From positions 6,293,620-6,357,619 of the forward strand of contig CM053246.1 of NCBI GenBank assembly GCA_028583405.1: 64,000 nucleotides of DNA, read 5' to 3'. Both the position numbers and the translations under genes were made by a program. Of this stretch, positions 1-26,511 are shown one piece after another; the stretch's first letter is position 1; each line of letters opens with the position of its first letter. The notes under the pieces were generated by a model, which made no database searches, was not told the DNA's origin, and worked only from the letters and a program-made list of their open reading frames with translations. The stretch is from Pogonophryne albipinna (lineage: Eukaryota; Chordata; Actinopteri; Perciformes; Artedidraconidae).

Positions 1-285
1 TGGAAATTGGTCCGTGCGCAAAGCATTGTGGGGATTTTAAGACCGCGGAGTCTACACATGTGCAGCCTCGAAATTTCTCGCTACGAACTACACCAGTCTC
101 GGTAGAATTCCAAGTATGCTGGACATTGGAACAGTCCTTCGGCGGCACTCGATGACGTAGTATGCTTGAAATAGTGGCTCTGGAGCAGCCTTCCTGGACA
201 TTGAGAAACACCCCCAGTCTCTGTCAGAGGACTCCATGTTTGACCGTCCATCTCGCTAACTTTGACAGAACAGCCCAACATAATT
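1..285. repeat. Possible transposon remnant at left edge
   Basis: This stretch differs in texture from the following DNA and contains phrases such as GGCACTCGATGACGTAG that I associate with fish DNA-transposon ends. It is cut by the window edge and no terminal inverted repeat pair is visible. The assignment is weak. Confidence 0.2.
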
Positions 286-3200
286 AATTAACCATCAGGC
301 CTTCCCCCCCAATCACCCGATCGCCACGACAGGCTGCCATGCCAACAGTCCCTGTCGTCATGCCTTGGAAATCTAGAAGGGGATTACATATGGTAATGGT
401 TTTTGACAGCCTGCCATTTGCCTCCGTTAATCTGATAGGATAAGATATCTGGACTGCAGAGCATGGTGTGCTGGAACTCTTTGAGTCTGATATTGTTACG
501 CTATGAAAAAAATGGGATCATTTTGAAGATGCGAGCAGTGTCCTGGAAGAAACCTAATCCCCTGACAAGCTTTTGATACAATCCCAAATATTGTCACTGA
601 CTGAAAAGCGTATTTTTAGACCTGGATCTTGCTGTCAATTTGAATATTTCTCACATTTATGAACTTCTGTCATGTTTGGCGAGGCGATGTGCCAATCTGT
701 AATGGACCTGGGTCCTTCCCTAGTGATAACATTACTCTGAAAGGCTAGTTGTGATGCTAGCCCCACCCTACTAACCCACTTTTAGTTTGCAATGGTTCAT
801 TCCCTTTCAGAGAGAAGACATAGTTTATTCTCTGATCTGTTTAATTAATACTCACCCCAAACTGCTGTGAAATGATGTATCTCTGTTGCTAGTAGTTCAA
901 TTAATATTTTAATACCCAGACCCATCTTCATACCAGGCCAAGCCAATCTTCTCGGATGACTAATATATGCAGAACAGAGCATGTTACACATGTGCTTGCT
1001 GAAAACAAGCAACGAAGGGGGAGAAAAAGGGGGTCTAGGCAAGCTGCTCTCCACCAAATAGGGACGTAAATCATATCCGAGCATGATATTCCAAGCTTAT
1101 CCTCGAAGAGCCTCTTCACTCGAAAATGAAATGAATATACGCAGATAGACAACCAGACAACTTAACATCCACCTCTCCAAAAGCCGATTGCCCCTCTTTT
1201 TAATGTCGATTACATTTTTAAAAGGCCATGTTGTGTGGTGGAATTAATGTTATGTGCTGCCATACCAGTTTCCTTCCATGTTCTCATTTGATTACATTTT
1301 TCTTGCCATGTGTAAAACACAGAGCAGTAAAACTACCAACCAGTGAACACCCATTCTGGCCCAATTCTCTACTGGCATAATGTAGTGTGCTGTTTATCCG
1401 TTATAAAAAGACACCTATGTTTACTTCAGGTCTAATCTACATTATAGTTACCTTTGTCCTTGGTTTTTTTTTTTACAAGGTTAGATACTTCGCTTTTCAC
1501 AATTAACTGTTTTTTGTATATAATATTTTTGATGTATCAGAGGACAACTTAACCTCAAATAGAGATGGAGAATAACTCAGTGTCTTATAAATGTAACGGT
1601 GCTCCTGTTTTTGAGCCAGCTAGTATTACATTAGCTTATTGGCCAATCTAGATATTTAAAGTGAAATCGCTTTAACAACACCAAAACTTATTTGGATTGT
1701 GAATTTACTAACTTAAGGATGAAAAATGAAATTATAAAAGAAGTGCACTATGTAAAATAGATCTGTGTCACACTACATTTTGCAAGTACAGAACACATCC
1801 TTGCAGAAATGCATTTGAACTGTAAACACATGTAGAGGTTTTCTCCCAACACTACACCACATGCATTCTGTATGTTATTAGCAAATTGATCAGCAACCAC
1901 ATCCAATATAGGAGTCCCATCTTTGTGTTCCTATTAAAGCATAGAATAAAGTGCAGCAATAAAGCCCAGTGCATGTCTCCTTGGGAGAATTGCTTGTCAA
2001 CAACAGGAGGGAGAAATAAGGCATCGTCTGACAACAAGCCATCTTTGAAACGCCTCCAAGAGGGAAATGGAATCCATTAGAGACATACAGAAAATGTGTG
2101 TTCACTGAGTGGGAGGTGGGGTGGGGGGGCAGATCACACAGATTGTAATTGTTTATCCCTGGGAGAACCTTCAATGTCTGTCTGCGGGTGGCTAAGTAAG
2201 TTCACCGGCACTATTGGACAGGGAGTGCCCAGCAGACCCTAGGCTCGAAAAACATTAGGATGAATCAATTAGGCTGCCATTAGCCAATAAAGTGGCCCTC
2301 GCTGAGTCGTGTAATTATGACCCACAGCAAAGCCAATTTTATGGAAGCACATTATCCCTTTCTTTTCTTTATTAATTGTATTTGTTTGAGATAATCCCTC
2401 CATGGTTTTAATTATGTGCTTGCGTTTCATGGTGGAATAAATAAATCATAATTTCCTTCCATCACCGCAGGATTGTACGGAAACACCACAACACGAGACA
2501 TTGTTACCGTTATGTCGGTCTTGGGATCAAACTGATTAGTCCCTTAAATTAAAAATGATGCATCATTTTACACATGAGCCACATTAACCCCACTCCCCAT
2601 CAGATGGTGTGATAGCAGGCGGCAGGAAGAGCTGATATTATAGGCAGCAGCTACTTAGCTTGTTCTGAGCTCAGAGGACACTGTAAGTGTGACAATGTGC
2701 TGTCAATGAGGGATGACAGTACACAGCCAACATGGCGTAATGCATTGTTCCTTCCTGGGTCCCTCCTGACAGATGCTCTCTAAGACAGCTGGATCAGCAG
2801 CCAGAGTGGAGCAGGGATCTGGGCTGCATGTGAGCGAGGAGAGGAAGTGAAATGCTGCTGATTAGCGACGGTGTACACGTGTCAACAAGCAAGGCCCGGG
2901 GATCACGCCGGAGTTTGGTTTAATTGCCAGTTTACCTATTTATTTTGAGCACAATCCCCCGCTTAGATACGCAGCGCTGCTGTTGAATGCAGTCGTTTGT
3001 TTTCCATTACCTTTTTTTATTCCATCTTTCAAAAAGAAAAAAGTCAGTCTACTTGTTTTTTTTTCTCTTTGCCTTCTGAGAGATCTCCTAAGAAATGACC
3101 TTCTTTTGCAGCAGCCGCTGTTATAAGACTGATGTAGTCGAGGTGCTTCCAGCCAAGTCAAATAAACACTTCATGAATGTTAAGTTGGAATTTGGCAGAC

Positions 3201-3650
3201 GTGAATCGAAACCTTTTATTTTTCTCTCTTCTGGACACAGGGAATTTTTGTGTTCCATTTTCATTTGACAGTCTAGACGTTTTATGAGTCGGGGAAGAAA
3301 TCTAGCCTTGGGTTTTTTCGGTAAAAACAACTGACGAGCTTCCTCCTTCACATTTGTGTGCTGGTTCTACTTTGTGCCATTGTATCCGTGTACCTTTGTA
3401 TTCAGGTTGCAGCTTTTGTGAATCTTTTAAATCTCGTTCCATCACCTGGAAACTTAATGGAGCTTCTTATTGTGCGCTTTGGTGGAAATTGCCACTTTTC
3501 TTTCTTCCCCTTTACTGCTATCAGCTGTTTTCCTTCTGAAAATGACTTCCAGAAAGTGCAGCTCATTTTTATCCTCCATGGGATATTGTGGTGTGCTCTC
3601 ATTTTAACACCCACTTTAGTCTGGTATTTATGAGGTGGTAACTATAGAGA
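286..3650 (+). other. pbx1 intron 2 segment with conserved-element-like DNA
   Basis: No coding exon is seen. Because the first visible pbx1 exon matches human exon 3, this is inferred to be the 3' part of the large pbx1 intron 2. Four stretches (about 290-760, 850-1350, 1860-2500 and 2880-3650) lack simple repeats and transposon signatures and are rich in homeodomain-type TAAT/ATTA cores, as developmental conserved non-coding elements usually are. A MEIS/PREP-type TGACAG lies at 404-409, and the reverse complement of 2260-2267 reads TGATTCAT, fitting the PBX-HOX consensus TGATTNAT. Conservation itself cannot be judged from one sequence. Confidence 0.4.
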
Positions 3651-3846
3651 AAAGCCACCTCTCCGTGCTGAGTGTTCGGGAGCCGGGGAGCAGCGGGGCC
3701 TCGGTGATGTACGCTAACTGAAGCAGACAGGCGGGTGTAGAGTTTCTGATGAAGCAGGTCTGATCGGGTCAGAGCGCGGCTGCATCGCGGTGAGGTGGCG
3801 GGTGTGAAGCCATCCGAGGTCCCCCCCCCCAAGCCTCGTCCATACA

Positions 3847-4351
3847 CAGGCTTGGAGAGTAACAGATTACATGTAAACAGATTACGTAATCAGGATACAA
3901 AAATAAGTACTCAGACTACCGTTTCCTTAAAAAAAAAGAGATTACTTGCAGGATTACAGGGTTACAATTCATTTATTTAAAAGTTCTTTATTTTAAATAC
4001 ATTTCTGTTTGTAATGCAGTAGGTGGACACCTGATGTATTAAACAAAAATACAGTCTATACTTTTGATTACTGGATTAAACTTAAACAGCATTTGTGAAC
4101 TATTACTATATGAACTATCTTGGTTTCTTCTTTACTAAGGTTACATTGTTACACACACTTCATTAAAAATCATCTTATTGTTATTTATTTTCTCTTGTTT
4201 TTATTTATTTTCTCTTGCATTTGATATTGAGGTAATCCAAAAGTAACGGAAAGTAATCAGGTGGCATACGTTTTATTCTTGACAGATTAGTTTACTGATT
4301 TTTTGTATTATTGTAATGGATTACATTTTTTAAGTAATCCTCCCAACCCTG
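3847..4351. mobile_element. hAT-type MITE with 8-bp target duplication
   Basis: The ends are inverted: the left begins CAGGCTTGGAGAGTAAC and the reverse complement of the right end begins CAGGGTTGGGAGGATTAC, followed on both sides by GATTACATGTAA-like text. The flanks are TCCATACA (3839-3846) and TCGATACA (4352-4359), 7 of 8 bases identical, the 8-bp duplication typical of hAT insertion. The 505-bp interior is AT-rich and non-coding. It sits in pbx1 intron 2. Confidence 0.75.
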
Positions 4352-4470
4352 TCGATACATTACAGAGTGATGAAGGAGTCTGGGTAATGAGACAGGATGT
4401 TTGTACAGTCCTGCCATCCCCAGAGACCCCCTCCCTTATCAACTCTCCTCCACCTCCCACACTCAATCTA

Positions 4471-4493
4471 CCCCCCCCCCCCCCCCCCCCCCC
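4471..4493 (+). repeat. C23 homopolymer
   Basis: Twenty-three consecutive C, 83 bases upstream of a G22 run on the same strand (4577-4598). The pair could fold as an inverted homopolymer. Confidence 0.95.
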
Positions 4494-4576
4494 GCTGAGC
4501 CTGTGGCCTGAACCTCTGACCTCCTCCACTCGCCAACAGTTGCCATATTTGCATTTCCAGTCCACTCAAAAAAACA

Positions 4577-4598
4577 GGGGGGGGGGGGGGGGGGGGGG
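4577..4598 (+). repeat. G22 homopolymer
   Basis: Twenty-two consecutive G, complementary to the C23 run at 4471-4493. The run length in an assembly is often uncertain for such tracts. Confidence 0.95.
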
Positions 4599-5580
4599 TG
4601 TGACTGAGGGAGCCCCCTCCCCTTGCGATTGCTAGTACAGCCGGCCTCATTCTCATCCCAGTGACCCCCTGCCCAGGCCTACCACCCGGACAGCAGTCTG
4701 GGGTTAATGCACCAAGCACTCCCATTGTCTCTGAATTAATGAAGTGCTCCTGCCTGTCCCTTCTCATTCAATGACAACGAGGCGGATGACAAATGGTAGC
4801 GTTTTAAATGGCTATCGACACACGTCGGGCGTCAAGTCTCAGATCCACAGCTCATGTCGGCGGAGGTAACGATAATGCAGGCTGCAGTCGATCCACTTTC
4901 AGCGTCCACTCTGGGATTAATTTGGATGTAGCAGCAGCACGCTCCACACAGGAGAAGGTGCTTTATATTGAAATGGATGGTTCTCAGATGGAGGAGGAAG
5001 AGTCAGAGCCTGGGAGTGTTTGCACCTCAGAAAATGGAAGGTTGAACTCAAGTCTTTTAAAGAATGGCAAGGGAGACCTCTAGTGGAAGGCAGTGGTACT
5101 CATCCAGGCTATTGTTGGAGAACATCCACATTTGCGCTGAGCTGTAAGGATAAGGAGCATTTAGTTTCAAAGGGTCACATCAGGTCACTTAATACATTTC
5201 ATTCAAAAAAAATAGTTGCAGCCCTACTGTATTTCTGGAGGTAAATGACTCTCTAGTTCCCTGTATTATCAGAATATTGTCATTTTCCAAGGGATCAGTT
5301 TTAGTTTCTCATTGTTAAGGCCATTCTTTCGTTATGTATAAAGGGCCAAATATTGTCACCTAATCGGGACCGCTGTAGTCCAGGAAGTATAAAAGACTAC
5401 AATTCCCATGACGCTAACCCTTCAAGAGACACAGTGATGGGCAACCTATGTTGAAAACGCTGTCGAGACACAGTTTTTAACCGTTATTGTATTAACCTTA
5501 ACCTACACTAAGAAAAAGGAAGAAAGATGATCTAAGTTGTTTATTATTTTTATTTGAGTGTTTCCTCTTAATAATTCCTT
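4599..5580 (+). other. pbx1 intron 2, no gene recognised
   Basis: Moderately GC-rich to about 5080, then AT-rich. I see no exon, RNA gene or clear transposon ends. The open frame at 4808-5083 has no recognisable homology and is probably chance. Confidence 0.4.
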
Positions 5581-5817
5581 ACATTTATTATAGCGCTTTT
5601 CCAGATGCTCAAAGTGCTTTACAAATACACATTACACACATGTGACGGTCATGTACTGTGGACAATACCCACAGAAGTAAATTCAGGTGAAGTGTCTAGC
5701 CCAAGGACACAACGGCCTGACGCAGTGGCGGCTGGGGCGGCTTTCGAACTGGAGTTCCCCAACGCCACCATTGATCTGATGATCAACGCACAGCCCACTG
5801 CGCCACTCCGTCCCCCT
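5580..5817 (-). repeat. tRNA-derived SINE, minus orientation
   Basis: Read on the minus strand it starts near 5817 with a pol III A-box-like TGGCGCAGTGGGC and has a B-box-like CAGTTCGAAAGCC further on. It ends in AAGCGCTATAATAAATGT, the type of 3' tail fish SINEs share with L2-like LINEs. The B box departs from the GGTTCGANNCC consensus. It lies in pbx1 intron 2, antisense to the gene. Confidence 0.65.
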
Positions 5818-6165
5818 CTCGTGGTTTTGACTATTGTAAACACCTATTTTCTTTGTTGAATGTGTGTGGAACGTTTTTTATTATGTTTTGATCAGCATCA
5901 ACACATCATCAGAAGATGTAAAACTAATATATTGAAAGATAACGGGTTAGAGCTGTCTGTTTAAGGCGTCAAAATGGCGTGATGGAAACAAAGGAAGGAA
6001 GTGTTGCTCCAGTATTTAGCCACATCCTTCCTGTACACACACTACACTCTGCCTGTGTGTCTTTCTTCGCTCCACCTTACTGCATCACTCTGAGCTGCTG
6101 GATCTGACAGCTTGTTACGGAGCGTCTCTCCGCTGTAGGTGTGACCTTTCATGGCTGACCTCTGA

Positions 6166-21699
<15,534 letters not shown>

Positions 21700-22047
21700 T
21701 CCTCCACCCCCCCACCCCTCCGTCCTTAACTTCCTACTCCAAATCTCCCAAAACTTAACCCCCACCCCCTCGGGGCTGGACGTACTGACTTTGGGGTCTG
21801 GGATGACATTAACGGACAAATATTTCACTTTTTTCCTATCTGGACCGCCGTGTAGGATGACTCATACCCCCCCTCACAGTTTGTACAGTTTCCACTCGAT
21901 GTCCATGTTGCCTCTTTGTATTTCTGACAGTACATTCACACAGTAGGCGCACAGCTAGCAGAAAGCCCCCCCGTATTGTAAATTGAAACGCTCCCATACT
22001 ACCTCGATTCGGAACATCAGAAAACAACAGGCTTCGGTTTTACTAAA

Positions 22048-22725
22048 GTGGTAGCACTTTCTATGACTTCCATGTCTATAATGCATTATTAATACACTTA
22101 TAATGCAATATAACCTGCTTGTAAGCACTCTTTAATATTCATAATGATTTATAACAGCAATATTAACACATTATAAACCATTTTATGAAGACTTTTAAGG
22201 TCAAGTGTCATAATACTTCATATTTGCTGTTAATTCACTGACATGTATTTGCATAGATCATAGTGTATTGTTTTTCCACTTTGTTATAATGCATAATAAT
22301 TGTTTTATAACGCATTATACTCTTTTTATAATGAATTACAATGTGATTATAGGTTACTGTGATATGTTATTGTTTGCTTTAAAAGTTTTAAATAATCTTA
22401 CATGTTTCGTATGTTCTTTAGATTTAATGATGTTATTGAAGGCAAACAACGTTAGACTAACTTATAATCACATTGTAATGCATTATCATAAGATATCCAT
22501 TTAAAAATAAACTCTTATTACAATTATTTGAAGAAAAATACCCTATGATTCTTGCAAAAATAAAATGAAAGTGTTGTGATACACAACTTTATGAAATGTT
22601 GTTCATGTTAATATAGGATTACAAAGCAAATGTATGAGTGCTATTAACTATAATGAAAGAGTGCTGTAAGCAGATTCTATGTAGGCCTATAATGCATTAC
22701 GGACATGCATAGAGAGTGTTATCAC
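22048..22725. mobile_element. MITE inside the pbx1 3' UTR
   Basis: About 40-bp imperfect inverted ends: the left starts GTGGTAGCACTTTCTATGAC and the reverse complement of the right end starts GTGATAACACTCTCTATGC; both then run into TAATGCATTA. The 678-bp interior is dense in TAATGCATTAT-type palindromes, so RNA copies would be highly structured. Confidence 0.7.
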
Positions 22726-24616
22726 AATTATTTTTATAATTATTGAAATGTTACTGTACACACACCATGCCCTGTCTTTAATACTGTGTTCACACTTTTT
22801 GTTTCATCTCGTGCCAAAGTTCAACCCTGGAGGTGAATTTTGATCATGTTTTTCAGGTCATAATTTGTGAAGTATTATAATGTCCTGTCATAATAATCAG
22901 GTAATATCCCAGGCTTGATTTGTATAGTTTGTATTCAGAACAATAATGAACAACTGATTCAATTTTTTTGCAACAAATAGATTCTGTCATGCTTGTTGGC
23001 GGCATCCACAATATTTATAGAAGAATTGACCTGAAACACTAAATGAATGACAACGTTAGAAGCCATTTGGGCAAAGCACAAGAACATGTAATGATTAAGC
23101 TCAAAAGGTAAATGTGTCAAAGAAAACAATGTTAGAATGTAACTATAGGAGTCATGTATGGAAGACAAAGAGTGCACGTTCATGATCAGACAGTCGGTGT
23201 GTATTAGTGAGGTCAATATAGCCAAATACTGCTGGTAACCAAATCCACAACAACAGCTGTCATTCAGATGTGAAGGTTCCATGTTTGCATGACTTTTACT
23301 CTGAATTCACTTTTCATTCATGGGATTATAATTGTGTCAAAATCCTGATAGCAGGTTGGGAAATGTTGAGCAGTTTCTTTGCAAAGAAAATTGTACTCAA
23401 AATGTCCCATTGCTCAGTATTTTTGCACAAATGTACCTCCATACACAGTCAGTTATTAACCCGTAACCCCTGTTTTCTCATTTGTTATTATTTGAATAAC
23501 TTCATATTTTCCAAATACTTTTAGATTTCTTTTTAAAATGACACTAAAAACAACATATTGACACAATCCAAAATGTGAAACTAAATGTGTGATTTGTTTT
23601 CTTGTATGTACAGTATTGTATGTGGTCTAACATGTATACATGATTTCAATAGCATACTTTGATACCAAAAAAAGGCAGAATTGTTATCCTCTCCTCATTG
23701 GGATCAGCTTTATTGACATTTCTTTTTTTCCTCTTTTTTGTAGGATTTGTATTATCTACTACGGTACTAGTGAGCGTCTCATAATGCTCTCTGTATTCAA
23801 AACCAAAAAAAGCAGTTGGAATACAGCAGTGTTTATATACATTAAAACGGAAATACCCTGATGGCACACAAATCCAGATACTGTTTGGATATATTTTTAT
23901 GTCTCCATTTTGTGAATAACTATTTTTTTGTTTCATTTGATATTACTTTGCTTTGCTACAGGTCTTTTTTATGCTACCATTATATGTGAATTAGCCCAAG
24001 AATGCTCTATATGTATGTAGATATGCACCTTTACTCTTCTTTTTTTTTGCATCTTTGAATTTGGACTGTTGTTATTTGAATGCAGCCTGGTGGATTAAAG
24101 GTGAAATCCTTTAAAGGCCGCTGTCAGAAGGAAGGTGACGTGAACAGTTGGCGTTACGTTAGCATCGGAGTCTTTGTTTTTAGCTCATCTGAACTCTTAC
24201 AGAAAACTCAAATGAAATCCCGACATCACAAATACAGCGTGAGAACCACATGATTTTACTTTTTACACATGTATGAAATCATGGATGTTTCGGAGCAGCT
24301 GTGTGGACGTCAAACACGGCATGATGACACCAAACACTCATTTGGATCAACCCCCCCCCCCACCTCTTCGAGTCATTGGAGTGAACTGACAGCAGCGGCC
24401 ATGCAAGGAAAGCAAGGAGTGTTTTTTTGGGGGGGGGGCCCAGAAGAAAAAAAAGGCTTAACTCTACTTTTCACATCGCCTGTCAAATATTATCGAAGCT
24501 TCATGTAATGACGATTTTTAGTTTTTGAATATAAAAGGAAAAAAGACATGATGAAGAAAATTGAACAATTTGTAAAACATGAAATGTTTTATTTGTTGCA
24601 TGTCTTTTTGTTCTTC

Positions 24617-24622
24617 AATAAA
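24617..24622 (+). terminator. pbx1 poly(A) signal
   Basis: AATAAA followed by TGTTTTTGAATG and T-rich sequence. Further AATAAA hexamers at 24844 and 24971 could serve as alternatives. Confidence 0.6.
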
Positions 24623-24999
24623 AAAATAACGTACTGCAGTGTTTTTGAATGTTAACTTCTTTTTTATAAGGATTTCAGAGTGAAACCGTGGAGCCTTTTT
24701 CTTGACAGGTTTGAACTTTTAAGATCTCTGCGTATGTAAAAAGGGTATCAAATGGACATTCTAAAACCTGTTTTTTCTGTGGAGAAAAATTTGAACGGTG
24801 TAGGTTTTATGGTCTCTTATTTGTACTGGCAATGCGTATCCCAAATAAAAAGTTTCTTTTGTTGCATACATTGCAGTTTGGTCATTTTTTTATGTGAAAT
24901 TGAAGGTGCTCTGGGTTCTGATCCAACCTGGACACGATGTCACTATGTATGTCACTCCCCATGTCTCCATAATAAATGCACTGCAGTGAAAAAACTGAA

Positions 25000-25180
25000 A
25001 TGTTGACTTTAATTCAATGTATTATGTTTCACATAACTGTATAGGTTAGTTGAAAGCAATAATATTAAGTTGATCTTAATGTTTTTTTACTGAAACTTAA
25101 TAATATTGCTTTCAACTAACCTGATACAATTATGTGTAACCTGTTGACATAATACATTTAATTAAAGTCAACCTCAACAT
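25000..25180. mobile_element. Palindromic MITE just downstream of pbx1
   Basis: The left arm (about 25002-25085) contains TTGACTTTAATT, AATGTATTATGT, GGTTAGTTGAAAGCAAT and ATTAAG. The right arm repeats these in reverse complement up to about 25175, with a centre near 25086-25090. The arms are nearly perfect over some 80 bases, as in foldback MITEs. Confidence 0.75.
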
Positions 25181-26119
25181 TTTTTGTTGTTGAGTGGCAA
25201 AAAAAACAACGTGTTTTCAGGTTTTCCACACATGGACGGCTGCATTTCAAACTTGTGTGTGGTTTCTCCTGCAGACTTTTGTAACAAGGTCAGGAGTCAC
25301 TGTAGGATACGAGTTTACACGTGGCAGCCCTGTCAGCCCAACACCTCTGGATAACATTGCACGTCTCACTTCAACTACGCGGCTGCACGCAGGCGTTCAT
25401 CAGCACTAACAGCGCCGGAGCACGGGGTGTGAAGGGGACATTTTCACAGTTTCTGGAAGTGAGTGAAAGCTGTGCGCTCCCGGCAGACACACACCCCCTC
25501 CCTCTACACACACCCTCCGAGGCATGGTTAATGTGAGTTCCCTGGAAGAGGCGGAATACACACTTATCGCTCTCCTGCAGATAAACCAGACAGGATTCTG
25601 CTCCTCCGATTCATGTGAAGAAAGAAGGAGGAAAGGGTTGAAACATTAAGTTGTGGATTAGGTTCCCAAGAGCATCTCAAATCAGAGAGTGTGACAGACA
25701 CTGTGGGAGTGACACATGCAAACATGATCAAGTGTAATTACATGGAGGGGCCTTCTTGTTTCTATCAAAGACACTGCATGAAAGGCAAGGATTGGACGTG
25801 TTTAATGTATTCATGCACTCCGACGAACAGGAGCATTGTGAGGCTCATTCTGTCATTACACGCTGAAAGGTGTAAATCCCATTCTGAGGGAAATCACTGT
25901 GTTCCTTTTGGATTTCTGATTCCTTTAACAAAGAGGCTGGAAAGCATGAATCGTGAAAAATGGAATGTAGGATTTTAAGAACACTAAACGGATCATTATC
26001 CACTTTAAACAATGAAGGGAAACCGATGTATGACAATATGAAATCTTCTATCAATACCATATACAAGGTTGAAAAAAGGTAAAGAATAATAAATAAAAAT
26101 ACCATTTAAAAAAGAAACG
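25181..26119. other. Intergenic, nothing recognised
   Basis: The part from about 25270 to 25560 is GC-richer with short open frames on the plus strand (25194-25536) that have no recognisable family. No splice-supported exon was found. Confidence 0.35.
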
Positions 26120-26511
26120 TTAAAGGTGGGGTTGGTAATTTTGGAGAAACCAGCTGGAGTGCGCTAGAATTTGAAAATACATGGCCGGAAAAAAATCTGC
26201 CACTTCCTTACAGAGCCCCTCCTCCAACACACACGAACGCGCACATGACCAATGAGGGCACGAGATAAGTTTGTCCACAGATGGAAGGCTGACAGGCAGG
26301 TAGGCCATCCAGTTACTTTAGCCGGGCCGGCTCAGATGATTGGTTGTGCTTTTTACAGTACTACGGCTTCCACAGGTGACATTTTTGTTATGTATTTTTT
26401 GTCAAAGCACTTCAGATATTCATTGCTATCGGGATGTTAAGAGCATTCCATGGAATATAACAAAAAGTGTATCTCGAGCCGGTTTCTCAAACGGACCTAC
26501 CGCACCTTTAA
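26120..26511. mobile_element. TTAA-flanked MITE, copy B
   Basis: Second copy of the 18615-18992 element in the same orientation, 392 bp, with TTAA at both ends (26120-26123 and 26508-26511) and AAAGGTGGGG / CGCACCTTT termini. It has a short extra stretch (about 26300-26315) absent from copy A. The two copies lie about 7.5 kb apart. Confidence 0.8.

Larger units (their letters stand above)
21700..24640 (+). other. pbx1: pbx1 3' untranslated region
   Basis: AT-rich sequence follows the stop without an acceptor or reading frame. Poly(A) signals AATAAA occur at 24617-24622, 24844-24849 and 24971-24976, so the 3' end probably falls between 24640 and 25000. A MITE occupies 22048-22725 inside it. 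The open frames here carry no recognisable protein. Confidence 0.7.

Noticed and set aside
4303..4767. Pro-rich and Gly-rich frames on both strands
   Set aside because: They arise from the C23 and G22 homopolymers; no splice context or family.
5700..5820. tRNA gene suspected from the A and B box motifs
   Set aside because: No cloverleaf can be drawn and it continues into a SINE body; likewise at 32839-33112.
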